24,162 nt of DNA from Thioalkalivibrio nitratireducens (GTDB taxonomy: Bacteria; Pseudomonadota; Gammaproteobacteria; Ectothiorhodospirales; Ectothiorhodospiraceae), in contig JAABSN010000035.1 in assembly GCA_011390385.1 (NCBI GenBank), forward strand, positions 1 through 24,162, written 5' to 3'. A program made the position numbers and the translations under genes. Of this stretch, positions 1-6,560 are shown one piece after another (position 1 is the first letter of the stretch; the number at the start of each line of letters is the position of its first letter). The notes under the pieces are model-generated. The model saw nothing but the letters and a program-made list of their open reading frames with translations, made no database searches and was not told where the DNA came from.

Positions 1-967
1 ATTCGATCTCGGTGTAGACGAGCTTCTTTTCCGGGAAGGTACAGCGACGATCGTCGACGTTGATCGGCCCTTCGGGCAGCATTTCGATCAACTGGCGGAT
101 CATGTACACCGACTCGTCCATCTCGCGCATGCGCACGTAATACCGGTCGTAGTTGTCGCCGTTGATGCCGACCGGAATCTCGAAATCCAGTTCGTCGTAG
201 GCCAGATACGGAGTATCCCGGCGCAGGTCGCGCGGAACGCCCGTGGAGCGCAGGATCGGCCCGGTGAAACCCCAGTGGATCGCCTGCTCGGTGCTGATCA
301 CGCCAACATTTCGGGTGCGGTCGATGAAGATGCGGTTGCGGTCCATCAGCCCGTGAATGCGGCCAACGTACTCTTCGTACTCGTCGAGGATTTCCTCCAG
401 CCGCTGAATCCAGCCTTCCGGCAGGTCGTGCGCGAGTCCACCGATGCGCCCGTAGCTGTAGGTGACGCGCGCGCCGGTCAGGTCCGCAAGGTGCTCGTAG
501 ATCCAGTCGCGGATCGTCATCAGGTAAAGGAACGCGGTCATCGCGCCCAGCTCCATCACCGATGCGGCGATGCAGGTGATGTGATCGGCAATGCGTGAAT
601 ACTCGGACAGCAGCGTCCGCAGATAGCGGGTGCGTGGCGTGATCTCGATCCCCATCAACGTTTCGACCGTGTCGCAGTACGCGAAGCCGTTGATCAGCGC
701 GGAGCAGTAGTTCAGGCGATCCACGTAGGGAATCAGCGTATGCCAGGTGTGGGCCTCGCACTCCTTCTCGAAGCCCCGGTGCAGATAGCCGCAGTGCACG
801 TCGGCACGCACGACCTTCTCACCGCTCAGTTCGGCGATGATCTGCAACGTGCCGTGGGTCGCCGGGTGCGACGGCCCGATATTCACGATCACACCGTCCT
901 CGGTCGACGGCTTATCGAACGCCGGCCGTACCGGGTTCGGCAGGGTCTCGTCGCCGTCGTGCATCAT
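1..967 (-). CDS. nuoD: NADH-quinone oxidoreductase subunit D (complex I 49-kDa subunit), 3' end cut off by window edge
   Basis: NuoD is a core subunit of the peripheral arm of complex I and helps form the quinone site together with NuoB. Translating the minus strand from 967 gives a protein opening with MMHDGDETLPNP, then the hallmark segment GPSHPATHGT near residue 40, then PYVDRLNYCSALINGFAY, GARVTYSYGRIGG and EIPVGINGDNYDRYYVR, all typical of NuoD. About 322 codons are visible. The family is usually a little over 400 residues, so roughly the last quarter lies beyond position 1. The ATG at 967 overlaps the nuoC stop by 4 bp (ATGA), implying translational coupling; a second ATG follows at 964. 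NuoD is separate from NuoC here, unlike the fused NuoCD of E. coli. Residues such as TPRTRYLRTLLSEYSRIADH look different from the common proteobacterial type. Confidence 0.95.
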   Translation of the reverse strand, partial: MMHDGDETLPNPVRPAFDKPSTEDGVIVNIGPSHPATHGTLQIIAELSGEKVVRADVHCGYLHRGFEKECEAHTWHTLIPYVDRLNYCSALINGFAYCDTVETLMGIEITPRTRYLRTLLSEYSRIADHITCIAASVMELGAMTAFLYLMTIRDWIYEHLADLTGARVTYSYGRIGGLAHDLPEGWIQRLEEILDEYEEYVGRIHGLMDRNRIFIDRTRNVGVISTEQAIHWGFTGPILRSTGVPRDLRRDTPYLAYDELDFEIPVGINGDNYDRYYVRMREMDESVYMIRQLIEMLPEGPINVDDRRCTFPEKKLVYTEIE

Positions 968-1437
968 TCGCGGTACCGCACCAACGGTTGTTCGCGTTCC
1001 TTCGGGTAATCCTTGCGCAGCGGATGACCCTGAAAGCCCTCGTAGAGCAGGATCGGGCGAAGATCGTCGTTGCCACGGAAACGGATGCCGTACATGTCGT
1101 GACACTCGCGTTCCATGAACGCCGCGGAACCGTAAAGGGGCACCAGCGAATCGACCACCGGGTCGGCCTCGGGCACCGCGGTTTTCAGGCGCACGCGCAC
1201 ATGGTCGCGGGTCGAATAGAAATGGAACACGACATCGAAACGCGGGTCACGCCCGGGCCAGTCCACCGCGGTCACGTCGAGGAACATATCGAACCCGAAC
1301 TCGTCCTTGAGCAGCTTCACCGTGTTCAGCAGGCGCTCGCGCGGCAACGGCGCGGCGAGCAGACCATGGGCGAAGGCTGGCTCCAGCCCTTCCCCGGCCA
1401 GCCTCTCACGCACCCTCTCGAGCAGCTCGATATTCAT
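964..1437 (-). CDS. nuoC: NADH-quinone oxidoreductase subunit C (complex I 30-kDa subunit)
   Basis: This is the 157-residue NuoC subunit of the hydrophilic arm of complex I. The family signature lies in the C-terminal third: ERECHDMYGIRFRGNDDLRP followed by GFQGHPLRKDYP at about residues 133-144, matching the NuoC pattern of ERE-x-D-M-(F/Y)-G-I, DLR and GHPLRKD. The N-terminal half (FDMFLDVTAVDWPGRDPRFDVV) is also as expected. The ATG at 1437 sits 1 bp downstream of the nuoB stop codon, and the 3' end overlaps nuoD by 4 bp, so nuoB-nuoC-nuoD are tightly packed in one operon. The protein is short, as in species with free NuoC; there is no sign of a fused NuoD domain. Confidence 0.95.
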   Translation of the reverse strand: MNIELLERVRERLAGEGLEPAFAHGLLAAPLPRERLLNTVKLLKDEFGFDMFLDVTAVDWPGRDPRFDVVFHFYSTRDHVRVRLKTAVPEADPVVDSLVPLYGSAAFMERECHDMYGIRFRGNDDLRPILLYEGFQGHPLRKDYPKEREQPLVRYRE

Positions 1438-1438
1438 G

Positions 1439-1936
1439 TCAGAACTTCTCGTTGATGATCGGGTGACGGGAATTCGCGATCTTGTCCTGCAACTGCATGA
1501 TGCCGTCGATCACCGACTCCGGGCGCGGCGGGCAGCCGGGAATGTACACGTCCACCGGAATGATCCTGTCGATGCCCTGCAGTGCCGCGTAGTTCTGGTA
1601 GAAACCCCCGCTGGTGGCGCAGACGCCGAACGCCATCACCCATTTCGGCTCGCACATCTGTTCGTAGACTTTCTTCAGGATCGGTGCCTGCTTGTGGGTG
1701 ATGGTGCCCACCACCATCATCAGATCCGATTGCCGCGGCGAGAAGCGCGGCAACGCGGCGCCGAAACGGTCGGTGTCGTACATCGTGGAACTGACCGACA
1801 TGAACTCCATCGCGCAGCAGGCGGTGACGAAGGGATACGGAAAGATCGAGAACTTGCGCGCCCAACCGACGAGTTCGTCCTTGCGTGTGGTCAGGTACTC
1901 GAAAGCCCCGGATTTTTCGTGATTCCGGCTCATCAT
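1439..1936 (-). CDS. nuoB: NADH-quinone oxidoreductase subunit B (complex I 20-kDa subunit, cluster N2)
   Basis: NuoB carries the terminal [4Fe-4S] cluster N2 that passes electrons to quinone. The 165-residue protein has all four cluster cysteines: the tandem C40-C41 in TACCAMEF, C106 in GVCATSGG and C135 in PGCPPRPE. The spacing (65 and 29 residues) is the same as in E. coli NuoB. PRQSDLMMVVGTITHKQAP and CEPKWVMAFG are also characteristic. Two ATG codons (1936 and 1933) are possible starts; GGAAGG lies directly before them, so the second may be used. Wording around the first ligands (IFPYPFVTACCAMEFMSV) differs from the usual proteobacterial WPMTFGLACCAVEMM or E. coli WPYNFGLSCCYVEM, suggesting a different complex I lineage. 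It lies 25 bp after nuoA and 1 bp before nuoC. Confidence 0.95.
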   Translation of the reverse strand: MMSRNHEKSGAFEYLTTRKDELVGWARKFSIFPYPFVTACCAMEFMSVSSTMYDTDRFGAALPRFSPRQSDLMMVVGTITHKQAPILKKVYEQMCEPKWVMAFGVCATSGGFYQNYAALQGIDRIIPVDVYIPGCPPRPESVIDGIMQLQDKIANSRHPIINEKF

Positions 1937-1961
1937 CCTTCCACGCCACAGGCCATTTCTT

Positions 1962-2327
1962 TCATGAGCGCACGTCCTCCAGCAGGCCGGATTTCCAGAC
2001 GTAAAACACCAGCAGCACCAGCAGCAGAACGAAGAACCCGAAGACCAGCAACAGGGTCCCGGTCAGTGGTTGCGCGCCCAGTGCCCATAGAAACAGGAAC
2101 ACGGTTTCGAGCTCGAACAGGATGAACACCACCGCAATCCCGTAATACTTCACTGGCACGGCCTTCACGTTCAGCCGATCCACCGGGGCAGCACCGCACT
2201 CGAAGGGTTCGCGCTTCATCGCCGACGCCATGGGCTTCGGACCCAGCATCCGGTTCATCAGCAACGTCACCGCGACGAAGCCGAGGATGGCCAGCAGATA
2301 AAGCAGGAATATCGCGTAAGAATTCAC
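1962..2327 (-). CDS. nuoA: NADH-quinone oxidoreductase subunit A (complex I membrane subunit)
   Basis: NuoA is a small membrane subunit of complex I located where the two arms meet. The 121-residue product has three hydrophobic helices (about residues 4-23, 61-81 and 87-110) and the conserved loop REPFECGAAP between helices 1 and 2, followed by VKYYGIAVVFILFELETVF, a near-diagnostic NuoA segment with the conserved acidic residues FELE. The reading frame is open far upstream, to 2537, but homology begins at a GTG at 2327 (VNSYAIFLLY), which I take as the start; the upstream Shine-Dalgarno is poor. It is the first gene of the nuo operon here, 25 bp before nuoB. Confidence 0.92.
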   Translation of the reverse strand: MNSYAIFLLYLLAILGFVAVTLLMNRMLGPKPMASAMKREPFECGAAPVDRLNVKAVPVKYYGIAVVFILFELETVFLFLWALGAQPLTGTLLLVFGFFVLLLVLLVFYVWKSGLLEDVRS

Positions 2328-2430
2328 GTCGAACGACAGGCCCCCGGTTCCTGTTGATCCTGAGTTTCGGATTTGCGCCTGCGCGCTCCGCAACGGCGGT
2401 CGATGAAGCCACCTTATGGATCTGGCACGT

Positions 2431-2459
2431 AGCATAGGGGAATATGCCACGCCGATCCA
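2431..2459 (-). promoter_or_regulatory. Possible nuoA promoter (weak)
   Basis: On the minus strand TATGCT (2436-2431) resembles a -10 box and TGGATC (2459-2454), 17 bp upstream, is a poor -35 box. This would give a leader of roughly 100 nt before the nuoA GTG. The -35 match is weak and the call is only a suggestion. Confidence 0.25.
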
Positions 2460-2577
2460 CCGCCTTGTCCCGACCATCCCTCGCGGCAAGGAACGGTTCA
2501 GGTCGCCGGCCAGAGCGATGGAAACCGAGCCCTGCAAGGCCCGGCGCCCGATCGCCGTGTCAGCGCGAAAGAACCAG

Positions 2578-2687
2578 CGTAGGGTGCCGTGAGGCGCAGC
2601 CGAACCGCACCGGTATCACGCCGGTCCTTGGCTCAAGGCTTCCGGGCCTCGATCGGTGCAATTCGCTGCGCTCATTGACACCCTACG
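2578..2687. repeat. REP-like pair of imperfect palindromes in inverted orientation
   Basis: Two related arms of about 34 nt face each other. The left arm (2578-2612) starts CGTAGGGTGCCGTGAGGCGC and ends CCGCACCG. The right arm (2654-2687), read on the minus strand, starts CGTAGGGTGTCAATGAGCGC and ends TTGCACCG. The arms differ at a few bases and by two single-base gaps. Each arm is itself an imperfect palindrome with GGTGC at one end and GCACC at the other. About 40 bp separate the arms. The GTAGGGTGC...GCACC pattern resembles dispersed REP-type elements of proteobacterial genomes. The pair sits just beyond the 3' end of the photolyase gene and could end or stabilise its mRNA. Confidence 0.65.
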
Positions 2688-2737
2688 CTTACACTTTTCT
2701 GTCTCCCCGGTACCGTCTAACCGGACCGAGGTATCTG

Positions 2738-4258
2738 CTACAGCGCTGCCAGAAAGTCGCGGCTCTCGCGAACGATCGTATCCCTGCGTTCCGCAGTCAT
2801 CCGCCGCAGGTTGCGATACGGCATGGCCATGCGCGGATTGCTGCCCAGCGTTTCTTCGTTCGCGATCAAGAAGTTCCAGTACAGATAATTGAACGGACAC
2901 GCGCCCTTGCCGAGTTTCAACTTCGGGTTGTAGGCACAACGGCTGCAGTAATCCGACATGCGTTGAATATAGGCTCCCGAAGCCGCATAGGGCTTCGATC
3001 CCAGCACTCCCCCATCCGCGTGCAATGCCATTCCGTGGGTATTCGGCAGTTCCACCCACTCGAAGGCGTCCGCGTAAACGGCCAGGTACCACGATTCCAC
3101 TTGCGCCGGTGCAATCCCTGCAAGCAACGCGAAGTTTCCGGTCACCATCAGCCGCTGGATATGGTGCGCATAGGCGTTGCGGCGGGTCCCCTCGACGACC
3201 TCGTGCATGCAGCGCATATCGGTCTTCGCCGTCCAGTACAGCGCTGGCAGCGGCCGGGACGCATTGAAATGATTCGATTGCGCGTATTTCGGCATGCGCA
3301 ACCAATAGATTCCGCGAACAAACTCCCGCCAGCCAAGAATCTGGCGAATGAATCCTTCGACTGCGGCCAACCCGGCCGCCCCTCGCGAATGCGCTTCCAG
3401 AGCCGCCTCGCAAACCTCGCGCGGCTCCAGGAGCCCGATGTTGAGGTAAGGCGACAACAGGGAATGGTAGAGAAAATCCTCTCCCTGCTTCATTGCGTCC
3501 TGAAAATCCCCGAATCCGGGCAGACCGCATTCGATGAAGTGCGCGAGCGCCGCCTGGGCGTCGGCCCGTGTCACCGCCCATCCGAAGCCATCCAGGTCCC
3601 CGAAATGATCGTGGAAACGGCTCGCGACCAGCGCAATCACTGCGCGCGTGATTTCATCAGGTTCGAAACGCAGTCGTTCAGGAACGACATGACCACGCGG
3701 CAATGCCTTGCGGTTTTCCGGATCGAAGTTCCAGCGCCCGCCTTCGGGCTTGCCCTGTCGCACCAGCCAGCCTGTTTCCCGGCGCATCTCCCGGTAGAAG
3801 AATTCCATCCGCAGCGTCTTGCGCCCTTCTGCCCATTCGGCGAATCGCTGATGCGAACAAAGGAAGCGGTCGTCGTCGCGAATCTCCACGGGCCTGCCGA
3901 AAAGCCCCGGCCAGCCACGAACCATTTCCATCACGCGCCATTCGCTCGGCTCGGTCAGCACGATCCGGTCCACTGCATGGCGCGACAGGGCACGACGCAC
4001 TTCGCCGGGGAAGGAGCTTGTGTTGTCCGGGTCGTCCAGGGCGACGTAATCGACATTCACGCCCTGCTCGCGCAGCCTTTCCGCGAAGTGCCGCATCGCC
4101 GACAACACCAGCACGATCTTCTGCGGGTGATGCGGAACATGGGTCGCCTCCTCCTCGACCTCGACCATCAGCACGATGTCCAGGGCCGGATCGAGATCGG
4201 CCAAAGCGCTCACATTGCGGCTCAACTGATCCCCCATCACCAATCGCAGCGTAGTCAT
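2738..4258 (-). CDS. Iron-sulfur (6-4) photolyase / bacterial cryptochrome of the PhrB-CryB class
   Basis: This 506-residue protein belongs to the photolyase-related family with a [4Fe-4S] cluster. Known members use FAD and a lumazine antenna to repair (6-4) photoproducts or act as light sensors. The N-terminal Rossmann-like antenna domain starts MTTLRLVMGDQLS. The cluster ligands can be assigned as C350 (DMRC), C438 and C441 (DYCSRC) and C454 (GACPFNYLYW); these are the same numbers I recall for Agrobacterium PhrB. The His pair H365-H366 (YAHHIQRLM) and W342, W390 and Y391, linked to catalysis and electron transfer in PhrB, are also present. The ATG at 4258 overlaps the stop of the upstream DUF2256 gene by 4 bp; the frame is open to 4303, but homology and the coupling favour 4258. 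Repair enzyme versus photoreceptor cannot be decided from sequence alone. Confidence 0.93.
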   Translation of the reverse strand: MTTLRLVMGDQLSRNVSALADLDPALDIVLMVEVEEEATHVPHHPQKIVLVLSAMRHFAERLREQGVNVDYVALDDPDNTSSFPGEVRRALSRHAVDRIVLTEPSEWRVMEMVRGWPGLFGRPVEIRDDDRFLCSHQRFAEWAEGRKTLRMEFFYREMRRETGWLVRQGKPEGGRWNFDPENRKALPRGHVVPERLRFEPDEITRAVIALVASRFHDHFGDLDGFGWAVTRADAQAALAHFIECGLPGFGDFQDAMKQGEDFLYHSLLSPYLNIGLLEPREVCEAALEAHSRGAAGLAAVEGFIRQILGWREFVRGIYWLRMPKYAQSNHFNASRPLPALYWTAKTDMRCMHEVVEGTRRNAYAHHIQRLMVTGNFALLAGIAPAQVESWYLAVYADAFEWVELPNTHGMALHADGGVLGSKPYAASGAYIQRMSDYCSRCAYNPKLKLGKGACPFNYLYWNFLIANEETLGSNPRMAMPYRNLRRMTAERRDTIVRESRDFLAAL

Positions 4259-4425
4259 GCCGGCGGCAACCCCCGCGAGGGCCTTCTTGCCAGACCTCGA
4301 CAACGATCGGAGCAGTAACGCACCTGCTCCCAGTGGTCACGCCAACGGCGGCGCCAGGAAAACGGCCTCCCGCAGTAAACACAGATGCGGGTTGGCAGAT
4401 CCGACTTCCTACGCATGCGCGCCAT
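4255..4425 (-). CDS. Small DUF2256-type zinc-finger-like protein coupled to the photolyase gene
   Basis: A 56-residue basic protein is encoded just before the photolyase. It reads MARMRRKSDLPTRICVYCGR at the N-terminus, continues PFSWRRRWRDHWEQVRYC and SDRCRG, and ends in an Arg/Pro-rich tail. Cysteines C15, C18, C38 and C42 form a C-x2-C-x19-C-x3-C pattern that should bind zinc. The KSDLP-x-x-IC-x-x-CGRPF-x-WR start and YCS-x-RCR end match the DUF2256 family, short proteins of unknown function often encoded beside FeS photolyases/cryptochromes. A good Shine-Dalgarno AGGAGAGA (4440-4433) lies 7 nt before the ATG at 4425. The TGA overlaps the photolyase ATG (ATGA, 4258-4255), a strong sign of co-translation. 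The gene is easily missed because of its size. Its function is unknown; the basic composition would allow nucleic-acid binding. Confidence 0.88.
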   Translation of the reverse strand: MARMRRKSDLPTRICVYCGRPFSWRRRWRDHWEQVRYCSDRCRGLARRPSRGLPPA

Positions 4426-4611
4426 GGCTTCGTCTCTCCTGAAATAACTCCGGTACTGGCGGGCTACCCGACTCTGGCTACTCCGACTGCGCAGGGGGCC
4501 ATGATTCGCTGGGCTCCACTGGCACGCTACTTCGCTCTCCCTACAAGGTACCGCGCATACCGATCTTGGTTAGAATCCTCGTTCCCAGGCCCCGGGGGAC
4601 AGGAGAACCAG
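4426..4611. promoter_or_regulatory. Divergent intergenic region between DUF2256/photolyase unit and thioredoxin-HEAT gene
   Basis: These 186 bp must hold promoters firing in both directions. On the plus strand TAGAAT (4571-4576, within TTGGTTAGAATCC) is the best -10 candidate for the rightward gene, but no good -35 is visible 17 bp upstream. On the minus strand I could not find a convincing -10/-35 pair. The plus-strand gene has a clear Shine-Dalgarno AGGAG at 4601-4605. Confidence 0.4.
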
Positions 4612-5271
4612 ATGCAGACACCCGACCAGACATCCGTCTCGACGATTCATGTCCAGTTGCTCGTCGCGCCCGGATGCCCGCACTGCGCCAGTGTCCTCGA
4701 AGGGCTCGGCACGCTGGTCAAGGAAGGCACCGTGGCCCGGCTCGAGGTGGTGAACATCTCGGCGCAACCCGAGGTGGCCAGGGTAGCCAATGTCCGCTCA
4801 GTCCCGTGGATGCGCATCGGCTCATTCGAGCTTTCCGGGCTTCACACGCTGGGAGAGCTTCGGCACTGGGTCAAGCTGGCGGGGCAGGAAGACGGGATGA
4901 CATACTACCTCGCCGACCTTCTCGCCACCGGGCGTCGCCATCAGGTGACCGAGCGGGTCCGCCAGGATCCTTCGCTTCTCAGCCGCCTAGTGGATCTTCT
5001 GGGTGACAGTGAAACCGGCCTCAGTGTCCGCATCGGGGTAATGGCCACCCTCGAGGAATTCCAGGAATCCGATCTTCTCGGCGACTTGGTCGACCAGCTG
5101 GTACCTCTCACCCGAAACACCGAATCCCGCATTCGCGCCGATGCCAGCCATGCTCTGTCACTGACTGGGGTGACCTCGGTGATTGATGTCTTGCGGCCCT
5201 TGACGGAGGATGCTGACCCGGAAGTCCGGGAAACCGCAATCGATGCCATCGAGTCGCTCGAAGCTCGCTGA
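4612..5271 (+). CDS. Thioredoxin-like domain fused to HEAT-like repeats
   Basis: The 219-residue protein has two parts. Residues 12-90 look like a thioredoxin/glutaredoxin fold: a beta strand (VQLLVAPGCPHC) leads into a C-P-H-C redox motif at 22-25, followed by a helix, a second strand (ARLEVVNIS) and the cis-proline segment VRSVPWM at 61-67. Residues 110-219 are alpha-helical with HEAT-like units, for example TRNTESRIRADASHALSLTG and TEDADPEVRETAIDAIESLE, the D-x-x-x-x-V-R-x-x-A-x-x-A-L pattern of such repeats. No signal peptide or membrane helix is seen, so it is probably cytoplasmic. Start: AGGAG at 4601-4605, 6 nt before ATG 4612; the frame is open further upstream but without family features. 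It is divergent from the photolyase unit and convergent with lpxA. A disulfide-handling role with a protein-binding tail is an inference; no specific partner is known to me. Confidence 0.85.
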   Translation: MQTPDQTSVSTIHVQLLVAPGCPHCASVLEGLGTLVKEGTVARLEVVNISAQPEVARVANVRSVPWMRIGSFELSGLHTLGELRHWVKLAGQEDGMTYYLADLLATGRRHQVTERVRQDPSLLSRLVDLLGDSETGLSVRIGVMATLEEFQESDLLGDLVDQLVPLTRNTESRIRADASHALSLTGVTSVIDVLRPLTEDADPEVRETAIDAIESLEAR

Positions 5272-5319
5272 ATCCTCAGCCGGTCGTTCCAATCGCCAAG
5301 GCTGGAAGGGCTCAGTCCC

Positions 5320-6105
5320 TCAGGATCGGCTGCGCCCTGCGCGCAGAATCCCGCGTTGACTACCCTGGATGAACTCCAGCAGCCTCGCCACCTCGGCCAC
5401 TTTGGTCTCGGCCAACAGGCTGGCGACTCGGGCCCGGCGATCGCTGCCACCGCGTAACACTTCGACGAATGCGCGCCGCAACGCATTGATACTGTCTTCG
5501 CTGAACCCGTTTCGGCGCAGGCCCACCTTGTTGATCCCGATCAACCGCGCGTAATTGCCACTGGCGAGGCAATACGGAGGCAGGTCCCGATTCAGTGCGG
5601 CACCCATGCTGGTGAAGGCATAGGAACCTACGCGGCAGAATTGATGGACCAGGGTGAAGCCGCCGAGTGTGCAATGATCCTGTACTTCGACATGCCCGGC
5701 GAGCGACGCGGCATTCGAGAAGATGATCCGGTTACCGACGATACAGTCGTGCGCAATGTGCACGTATGCCATGATCAGGTTGTCGTGCCCGATCACGGTT
5801 TCACCACGGCCCCTCGCAGTGCCCCGGCTCAGAGTCACCGACTCCCGGATCACGTTGCGGTCACCAATCACCAGGCGCGTCGGCTCACCACGATAGCTGG
5901 TGTCCTGGGGTGCCTCGCCGACAGAGGCGAATTGATAGATCCTGTTCCCGCGCCCGATCTCGGTCGGCCCCTGGATCACGACATGCGGACCGACCCACGT
6001 TTCGGCACCGATGCGGACGTTGGCACCGATGACCGAAAACGGTCCCACCTGCGCCGAGGGATCGATCTCCGCGCTGGGATGAACGTCGGCGCGCGGGTCG
6101 ATCAC
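5320..6105 (-). CDS. lpxA: Acyl-ACP--UDP-N-acetylglucosamine O-acyltransferase
   Basis: LpxA performs the first step of lipid A synthesis, moving a 3-hydroxyacyl chain from ACP to UDP-GlcNAc in the cytoplasm. The 261-residue protein (E. coli 262) shows the left-handed beta-helix hexapeptide repeats (for example [20 protein letters not shown]). The catalytic base is H119 in [12 protein letters not shown], equivalent to E. coli H125, and HQFC is at 154-157. At the position of E. coli G173, the acyl-chain ruler, this protein has M167 (FTSMGAALN), as in Pseudomonas, which predicts a 10-carbon 3-hydroxyacyl substrate. Translation starts at GTG 6105, inside the fabZ stop (GTGA overlap of 4 bp), and the protein then begins like other LpxA ([13 protein letters not shown]). 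It is the last gene of the long leftward cluster; lpxB does not follow. Confidence 0.96.
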   Translation of the reverse strand: MIDPRADVHPSAEIDPSAQVGPFSVIGANVRIGAETWVGPHVVIQGPTEIGRGNRIYQFASVGEAPQDTSYRGEPTRLVIGDRNVIRESVTLSRGTARGRGETVIGHDNLIMAYVHIAHDCIVGNRIIFSNAASLAGHVEVQDHCTLGGFTLVHQFCRVGSYAFTSMGAALNRDLPPYCLASGNYARLIGINKVGLRRNGFSEDSINALRRAFVEVLRGGSDRRARVASLLAETKVAEVARLLEFIQGSQRGILRAGRSRS

Positions 6106-6560
6106 GAGTCGATTTCCTTGCCGACGCACATGAGTTCGGCCGATGCGCAAAGCTCATCCCCCACCCAAGCCTCGGCATTGAACTTCCAGATGCCCCTCAC
6201 GGTACGGACATGTTCCACCCGTAACCGCAACTGGTCACCCGGTTCCACCTGACGCCGGAAACGTGCCTGATCGATACCAACGAACAGGTAAAGCTGCTCC
6301 TTGTCCTGGTTGACACCGCGATGCTCTTCGGTCTTGAAGGCCAACAGACCCGTCGCCTGCGCCAAAGCCTCAAGAATGAGGACACCCGGCATCACCGGCT
6401 TGATCGGAAAATGCCCCTGAAAAAACGGCTCGTTGATACTCACGTTCTTGAGTGCTGTCAGATAGTTGCCTGGGTCATAATCCAGTACGCGGTCGATCAA
6501 TAGAAACGGGTACCGGTGCGGCAGATACCGCATTACCTCGAGTATGCTCAGACCGTCCAC
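6102..6560 (-). CDS. fabZ: 3-hydroxyacyl-[acyl-carrier-protein] dehydratase FabZ
   Basis: FabZ dehydrates 3-hydroxyacyl-ACP in fatty-acid elongation and competes with LpxA and LpxD for 3-hydroxyacyl-ACP, which is why these genes cluster. The 152-residue hot-dog-fold protein has the N-terminal signature [13 protein letters not shown], the catalytic histidine H50 in FFQGHFP and the catalytic glutamate E64 in [10 protein letters not shown]. The start appears to be a GTG at 6560 ([10 protein letters not shown]...), with AAAGGG about 9 nt upstream on the minus strand; an ATG at 6568 is out of frame. The stop overlaps the lpxA GTG by 4 bp. It is separated from lpxD by an unusual 317-bp gap. Confidence 0.95.
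   Translation of the reverse strand: MDGLSILEVMRYLPHRYPFLLIDRVLDYDPGNYLTALKNVSINEPFFQGHFPIKPVMPGVLILEALAQATGLLAFKTEEHRGVNQDKEQLYLFVGIDQARFRRQVEPGDQLRLRVEHVRTVRGIWKFNAEAWVGDELCASAELMCVGKEIDS

Larger units (their letters stand above)
2328..2737. other. Non-coding gap between phrB-like gene and nuoA
   Basis: This 410-bp gap has no convincing gene. The part next to nuoA (2328 to about 2440) should hold the nuoA leader and promoter. The part from 2578 to 2687 is a REP-like inverted repeat described separately. The stretch between them (2441-2577) is GC-rich and I recognise nothing in it. No tRNA cloverleaf was found, and neither secG nor a tRNA-Leu gene, which precede nuoA in many gammaproteobacteria, is present. 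Confidence 0.6.

Noticed and set aside
2424..2450. Sigma-54-like promoter (TGGCAT...TATGCT) before nuoA
   Set aside because: The distance between the GG and GC elements is wrong for a -24/-12 promoter.
2441..2577. Possible tRNA or secG gene upstream of nuoA, as in other gammaproteobacteria
   Set aside because: No cloverleaf or conserved T-arm sequence could be formed on either strand and no SecG-like frame is present.
2444..4318. Plus-strand open frame of about 624 codons across the photolyase gene
   Set aside because: Antisense to the photolyase, whose cluster ligands and motifs are intact; no recognisable domains on the plus strand.
5272..5319. Bidirectional terminator between the thioredoxin-HEAT gene and lpxA
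   Set aside because: Only short, mutually exclusive 5-bp stems and no T-runs; not enough to call.
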